In this document: one piece after another, positions 59,711-64,000 of the stretch
Layout of the letters: every line of letters begins with the position of its first letter
Numbering within the stretch: the stretch's first letter is position 1
Origin: Polyangiaceae bacterium
GTDB taxonomy: Bacteria; Myxococcota_A; Polyangia; Polyangiales; Polyangiaceae
Assembly (NCBI GenBank): GCA_016715885.1
Contig: JADJXL010000020.1
Location: forward strand, 806,001-870,000
DNA length: 64,000 bases
Reading direction: 5' to 3'
Made by a program: the position numbers and the translations under genes
The notes under the pieces: generated by a model
Told to the model about the DNA's origin: nothing
The model's database searches: none
Seen by the model: only the letters and a program-made list of their open reading frames with translations

Positions 59711-61252
59711 ATGCTTCACTCGAATCCAAAAGCTTCATTGCGTCGTCATACGCGCTTCGTGCTGCTCGGCACCCTCGGGCTTTTTTCAGCATGCGTGCCC
59801 GTGCTGGGAATCGACGAGCCCGAGCTCGCCTCCGACACGGCGTGTCGAAAATTCATCTGCGAAAATGAAAAGTGCGAATACCGAGCTGCTGCAGCAGGCA
59901 CGTCGTGCGGAACCATGAATGTATGTGATGGCGCAGGCGAATGCAAAGTGAATACCGGTTTTCCATGCTCGAATGCGACGGATTGCATGTCGGGGATATG
60001 CGACACCACGTGCAAAGTGCCCACGCTCGGCGCTTGCCAGAACGATCAAGACTGCGCATCGGGCTTCTGCTTCGAACAATTCTGCAAGTTGATTACCGGT
60101 GACGCATGCATGGACGACGCCGAATGCTGGACGGATATCTGTCACGACATGACCTGTCGAGTATCGGATGGAAGCCCATGTGACGAATCGAATGAGTGCA
60201 AATCGGGCAAATGTGACATCGTCTGCCTGACGAGCGACGGGGCAACCTGCACAGACGACACGAAATGCGCGTCGGGCGTCTGCAACAATGGCACATGCAA
60301 GGTATCGCATGGGAACACCTGCGCTGCGGATATGGAGTGCGCTTCGGGGTTGTGTGCGGGTATGGCCTGCGTCGCCCAGAGCTGCATTGGACTCACATCC
60401 ACATGCGGTCCCGGCGGTGACGAGTATTGCTGCGCATCGCCGGTCGTGACAGGAGGACAATACAATCGCAGCAATAACCCCGACGCACCCGCCACAGTAG
60501 ATGATTTCCGGCTCGATCGATTCGAGGTGACCGTCGGGCGATTCCGCAAATTCGTCGACGCATATCCAGGCAGCCGGCCCGACCTGGACGCCGGGCAACA
60601 TCCAACCATCGCTGGGAGCGCGTGGAACGCAGCTTGGGACACGTATTTGCCCGCAACGCAGGCCGCTCTGACGGATGCGCTGGCGAATTGCTCGTACCCC
60701 ACTTGGTCGGCCAATGCAGGCGCCAATGACGAGCTCCCCATCAATTGCGTCGATTGGTATGTGGCATTCGCCTTCTGCGCGTGGGACGGGGGACGCCTAC
60801 CGACCGAAGCCGAATGGAATTACGCGGCGGCGGGCGGCAATGAACAGCGCATCTATCCTTGGTCGGATCCGCCCTCGTCGAGCATGATCGACGCGTCTTA
60901 TACCGTGTACGACTGCGCCGCCGACGGCAATCAAGCGGCCTGCGAAATCGGCGACATCGCATTCGTCGGCTGGACGTCCCCCAAAGGCGACGGGCGCTTT
61001 GGCCACGCAGATCTTGCAGGCAGCGTCATGGAATGGACACTCGATTGGTACAACACCCCTTATTCACCAAGCTGCTCGAACTGCGCGAACCTCAGTCCAA
61101 GCATGGATCGCGTCCTCCGGGGCGGCAGTTGGTTCAGGGGGCCCATCGAGCTACAAACGTTCGCTCGAGCCTACAGCACGCCGGACCTGAAGGATCCGAA
61201 CGATTATCCCTCCGACGAAATTGGCTTTCGCTGCGCAAGGAACGTTCCTTGA
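59711..61252 (+). CDS. Lipoprotein with Cys-rich repeats and a SUMF1 domain
   Basis: A 513-residue lipoprotein (lipobox 'LFSACVP'). Residues 45-235 contain six or seven short Cys-rich repeats with CASGxC-type cores ('CQNDQDCASGFC', 'CTDDTKCASGVC', 'CAADMECASGLC'), followed by a SUMF1 domain (about 255-510): 'FRLDRFEVTVGRFRKFVDAY', 'NCVDWYVAFAFCAWDGGRLP', 'TEAEWNYAAAGG', 'GSVMEWTLDWY' and 'RVLRGGSWFRG'. In the RGGSW segment neither catalytic Cys of formylglycine-generating enzyme is present, so it is not expected to be a sulfatase activator. It is convergent with the gene at 61264, only 11 bp away. Confidence 0.88.
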   Translation: MLHSNPKASLRRHTRFVLLGTLGLFSACVPVLGIDEPELASDTACRKFICENEKCEYRAAAAGTSCGTMNVCDGAGECKVNTGFPCSNATDCMSGICDTTCKVPTLGACQNDQDCASGFCFEQFCKLITGDACMDDAECWTDICHDMTCRVSDGSPCDESNECKSGKCDIVCLTSDGATCTDDTKCASGVCNNGTCKVSHGNTCAADMECASGLCAGMACVAQSCIGLTSTCGPGGDEYCCASPVVTGGQYNRSNNPDAPATVDDFRLDRFEVTVGRFRKFVDAYPGSRPDLDAGQHPTIAGSAWNAAWDTYLPATQAALTDALANCSYPTWSANAGANDELPINCVDWYVAFAFCAWDGGRLPTEAEWNYAAAGGNEQRIYPWSDPPSSSMIDASYTVYDCAADGNQAACEIGDIAFVGWTSPKGDGRFGHADLAGSVMEWTLDWYNTPYSPSCSNCANLSPSMDRVLRGGSWFRGPIELQTFARAYSTPDLKDPNDYPSDEIGFRCARNVP

Positions 61253-61263
61253 CCCAGCCACCA

Positions 61264-62214
61264 TTACCAAGTCATTCGAACGCCCATCCCCGAAGGATTC
61301 ACCCACAAGCTCGTGCTTTTCGATTTCGAGCTCGGCGAAAGCACCACGAGCGTCACGCCCGCGGCCGCAAAGATCCCGCCCGCAATCAATCCCACGGTCG
61401 CTCCATGACCGAGCGTTATCGCTTCGCGCCGATCATTGAATCCAATATCGTCACAAATATTGTCCGGCGTGCAATGACCATTGGCGCTCGAATTCCGAGA
61501 AATCGCCAACCCACCGAGCACGCCCCATGCCCCGAGCCCCAAGGCGCCAAGTCCCAATCCCACGAACCCTGCCGTACGCAGCCCCGTTGACGGTGGTGGC
61601 GGCGGGGGCGGTGCATCCGTTTTGGGAATTTCCCAACCCGGCGTAATCTCTACGGTTTTTGCGTTGCCCGTTTCGAGCTTGACCATCGTTTTCCACGAAG
61701 GTTTGTCCACGGCCGACGCTTCGACCTCGTATTCGCCAGGATCCAGTGGAACCTCGGTTCCCCAAGAAGCTGCGGGGAGCGGCGTGCCATTTCGAGTGAT
61801 CGCGAACCCGGGAAGCTTCGACAACGCATCCGGTACACGAATGGTCAATTTTGGAACACGCTTGTTCAAATCGGCAATCAATCCGTCGATTTCGGCCATT
61901 TTGTCGTTGTCTCCGCGCGCTTTGGCCAAAGGCGCTACGCGTTCGAGCACCCCGAGCGCCGTCGCGGGACGACCGAATTTGTCCCAGCATTCGGCAAGCG
62001 TCAGCCCGGTACGAATGTGATCGGGCAGGATTTTGAATGCAGCCTCGAATTTTGGACAAGCCCGCGCATACGCGTCGACCTCCATGTCTTTCGCGCCGTC
62101 CTCGTACAGCTTCTGCGCTTCTGCTTTCGCCTGCGCGTCCGGCTGCTGAGCAAACGCCGATACGGGCAATAGCGTGGCGAAGAGCAAAACGAACGAATGA
62201 AACGGGCGCTTCAT
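61264..62214 (-). CDS. TPR + PEGA-like envelope protein
   Basis: A 316-residue protein. It has a signal peptide (about 1-23), a TPR-like region ('KLYEDGAKDMEVDAYARACP', 'RTGLTLAECWDKFGRPATAL'), a beta unit 'IRVPDALSKLPGFAITRNGT', a Pro-run, and two hydrophobic segments separated by a Cys-containing loop. The order is the same as in the protein at 19460-20797. It lies 35 bp downstream of a kinase gene in the same direction and may be its partner or target. ATG at 62214 was chosen over 62253 because it directly precedes the signal peptide. Confidence 0.75.
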   Translation of the reverse strand: MKRPFHSFVLLFATLLPVSAFAQQPDAQAKAEAQKLYEDGAKDMEVDAYARACPKFEAAFKILPDHIRTGLTLAECWDKFGRPATALGVLERVAPLAKARGDNDKMAEIDGLIADLNKRVPKLTIRVPDALSKLPGFAITRNGTPLPAASWGTEVPLDPGEYEVEASAVDKPSWKTMVKLETGNAKTVEITPGWEIPKTDAPPPPPPPSTGLRTAGFVGLGLGALGLGAWGVLGGLAISRNSSANGHCTPDNICDDIGFNDRREAITLGHGATVGLIAGGIFAAAGVTLVVLSPSSKSKSTSLWVNPSGMGVRMTW

Positions 62215-62249
62215 GGATCGGCCTGGTTCTCGCGGCGACGTGAATCGAT

Positions 62250-63581
62250 TCAATCGTTGAACCCTTTGACTTTCTTGGTCTTGGTCGTCGACGACGCAGG
62301 CGCCGCACTCACCGTCGCTTTGACGACCGGCGTTTGCACCGCAGGCGTCGCCGTCGTCTTCGCGGGTATCGTCGGTGGTGCCGCGTCCGCCGATGCACTC
62401 GCCGCCGGCGGTGCAGACGCGACGGCGGACGGAATGGCCGAATCCGCCATGGCGGCGCTATTCAGCGTCGGCACTGGCGGCGTCGTCAATTCATTCGCCG
62501 CTGGTCGAGTCGCGACGAAGGCAATGCCGCCAAGCAGCACAGCGGCAGCCAGCGCCGATGCCGCTATCCACGTTCGATTGGAAAAACGCCCCGTTCTATT
62601 TCCGACGACATGCGAACCAGCCGCAAGCGTCTCTTGTCCCCACCCAACGGCACTCTGCGCCATGCTCGACGATCCGTCGCGAGCAGCCCCCGCACCTGCA
62701 ACGTCCTTTTCGTTCACGAATGGCCGCAAGGCCGCCATGAATTCCTGCACCGTCTGAAATCGCGTATCGCGGTTCTTGTCCAGGCATCGACCCACGAGCA
62801 CGTCGAACGCGGGAGACATTCCAGGACAAACCTGGCTCGGCGGCAGCGGCTGCGTCGAAAGCACCTTCGCGACGATTTCCGTCATGTTTTCCGCAATGAA
62901 AGGCAACTTGCCGGTCGCGAGCTCGTACAATATGACGCCGAGCGACCAGATATCGCTGCGCGTATCCGCGTCCTTGGCATCGAGCATTTGCTCGGGCGAC
63001 ATGTACAGCGGCGAGCCCATGATCGTGCCGGTTTTCGTGAGCTTCGGATTGATGGCGTCCCCGCCGAGCTCCTTGGAAATACCAAAATCGAGCACTTTGA
63101 TACATGGCGTGCCATTCGGACGTCGAATCATAAACAAATTGGGCGGCTTCAAGTCACGGTGTACGATTCCCAGCGCATGCGCCTCCAATAGCGCCTCGCA
63201 AGCTTGGTACACATACGATGCTGCCTCACCGATTCCGAGCGCTCCGCGTGAGCTGATAACGTTATCTAGATCGGTTCCCTCCAGGTATTCCAAAACCATG
63301 TAGGGCGCGCCGGATTCGAGGGTTCCGACGTCGTGCACGCGGGCCACGTGTTCGCCTCGAAGACGCGCAGATGCCCGTGCTTCGCGTAAAAACCGCTCGA
63401 GCGCCTCGGGATGCTCGAGAACTTCGGGGAGCATTACTTTGATGGCAAACAGTTCGCCCAGTTGCTGGTGTCGAGCGGCGACGACCATGCCCATTCCGCC
63501 CTGTCCGAGCACTCGTTCGACGCGGTACTTGCCCAGCAGGACATCACCAGGCTGAAGTGTGGAATTCGTCGAGTCGCTCAT
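62250..63581 (-). CDS. Membrane Ser/Thr protein kinase
   Basis: A 443-residue Hanks kinase: LGQGGMGMVVAARH, the Lys in FAIKVM, 'HRDLKPPNLFMI', 'VLDFGISKELGG', and the activation loop 'GTIMGSPLYMSPEQ'. After the catalytic domain (about 15-275) there is a linker, one membrane segment (about 335-357, 'WIAASALAAAVLLGGIAFVA') and an outside tail of about 85 residues rich in Ala/Pro/Thr. ATG at 63581 gives MSDSTNSTLQPGDVLLGKY; 63617 is possible. It heads a two-gene unit with the TPR/PEGA-like protein. Confidence 0.94.
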   Translation of the reverse strand: MSDSTNSTLQPGDVLLGKYRVERVLGQGGMGMVVAARHQQLGELFAIKVMLPEVLEHPEALERFLREARASARLRGEHVARVHDVGTLESGAPYMVLEYLEGTDLDNVISSRGALGIGEAASYVYQACEALLEAHALGIVHRDLKPPNLFMIRRPNGTPCIKVLDFGISKELGGDAINPKLTKTGTIMGSPLYMSPEQMLDAKDADTRSDIWSLGVILYELATGKLPFIAENMTEIVAKVLSTQPLPPSQVCPGMSPAFDVLVGRCLDKNRDTRFQTVQEFMAALRPFVNEKDVAGAGAARDGSSSMAQSAVGWGQETLAAGSHVVGNRTGRFSNRTWIAASALAAAVLLGGIAFVATRPAANELTTPPVPTLNSAAMADSAIPSAVASAPPAASASADAAPPTIPAKTTATPAVQTPVVKATVSAAPASSTTKTKKVKGFND

Positions 63582-63737
63582 CCGGATTTCGGGGCAAAGT
63601 GGGGCCAGGCGTGACATTGTACACGCGAATCGGGCAGCAGGACAAGATTCTTGTCATCGTGGCGCGAAAGGCATTTTCACGGGCGGCGAGTTCGAGTATC
63701 GCTTACGTATGTTGGGAATTTGCTCGCAGGTGCGGCC

Positions 63738-64000
63738 GTGAACACGCCGCAAACGCCTCATCCGGGCGATTGGCGTGGAGGATATCGCGCGGCTTTCGAT
63801 CGAGTTCCTCCGGCGCCGCGTACCCCGACGCCGCTCGCGCGTGATCTGATTTTCGGCTACCAGGGCGGTCAAAACGCGTTACGCATCATCGGGGCCGTGT
63901 TTCTGGCGCTTGGGATTCCTTTCATTTTCATCTTCGGCGGCGGCATCCTGACCGACCTTACCATTACGGCTACCGGCCAAGCAGCGACGGGCACGGTCGT
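63738..64000 (+). CDS. Membrane protein, N-terminal part (runs off the right edge)
   Basis: The frame opened by GTG at 63738 is open to the window end and encodes 87 visible residues: a Pro-rich basic leader ('RVPPAPRTPTPLARDLIFGY'), then one hydrophobic segment (IIGAVFLALGIPFIFIFGGG). The codons have the high GC third positions of real genes here. No family can be named from this part. Confidence 0.6.
   Translation, partial: MNTPQTPHPGDWRGGYRAAFDRVPPAPRTPTPLARDLIFGYQGGQNALRIIGAVFLALGIPFIFIFGGGILTDLTITATGQAATGTV

Noticed and set aside
1..64000. GACAAAC as a KOPS-like or Chi-like polar motif
   Set aside because: My by-eye counts on the two strands are nearly equal, with no polarity over the window, so a replication-oriented signal is not supported here.

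Overview
The window reads as chromosomal DNA of a large-genome myxobacterium, most likely from the Polyangiaceae/Sorangiineae. The grounds are: high GC with strong third-position GC; five Hanks-type Ser/Thr kinases or kinase fragments plus a PP2C phosphatase and an FHA-sigma54 activator; sulfatase-modifying-factor (SUMF1/FGE-like) lipoproteins; DUF4215 'Myxococcus cysteine-rich' repeats; two C-terminal tails of the MYXO-CTERM kind; a MopE-type metal-binding motif; and many Pro/Ala-rich secreted proteins. No rRNA, CRISPR array, prophage, insertion sequence or PKS/NRPS cluster was seen.

Layout. 0-8 kb: the 3' end of an L,D-transpeptidase-like gene whose catalytic residues are gone, tRNA-Met(CAU), a leftward run prkA - tatD-like - tonB-like, a DsbD-alpha-like secreted protein, a zinc-ribbon kinase and a coiled-coil zinc-ribbon protein, then tRNA-Ile2(CAU). 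8-14 kb: two coupled SUMF1-domain proteins divergent from uvrA, then a DksA-like regulator. 14-25 kb: NUDIX hydrolase, a response regulator with an N-terminal wing-helix domain, AMIN/amidase_3 lipoprotein, two low-complexity envelope proteins, FHA-sigma54 activator, outer-membrane barrel, PP2C phosphatase and an intracellular subtilase. 25-38 kb: M48 and M15 peptidases, a CorA-like membrane protein, a tandem GST_N protein, kinases, and a kinase translationally coupled to a Gly-rich MopE/MYXO-CTERM surface protein. 38-42 kb: pdhA-pdhB-pdhC. 42-47.7 kb: the most accessory-looking stretch, with a HAD protein, an OPA-type transporter, a coupled ABC-ATPase + TOPRIM pair resembling the two-gene PARIS anti-phage module, a six-unit 42-bp palindromic array, an unknown alpha-helical protein and the 3' remnant of a DUF418 gene. 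47.7-64 kb: a 1556-aa beta-helix plus Cys-rich surface protein, an alpha-2-macroglobulin, a haem-oxygenase-fold protein, a third SUMF1 lipoprotein, a TPR/PEGA-like protein with a kinase, and a truncated membrane protein at the edge.

Structures beyond genes: two families of dispersed intergenic hairpins sit at gene 3' ends (three copies and two copies) and keep pairing through compensatory or G-U changes. The heptamer GACAAAC occurs almost fifty times by eye on both strands, far above composition, yet is absent from about 38.2 to 52.4 kb. The central module at 44.0-47.6 kb (ATPase + TOPRIM, array, unknown protein) is the best candidate for an undescribed system. All family calls are from motif recognition without database searches.
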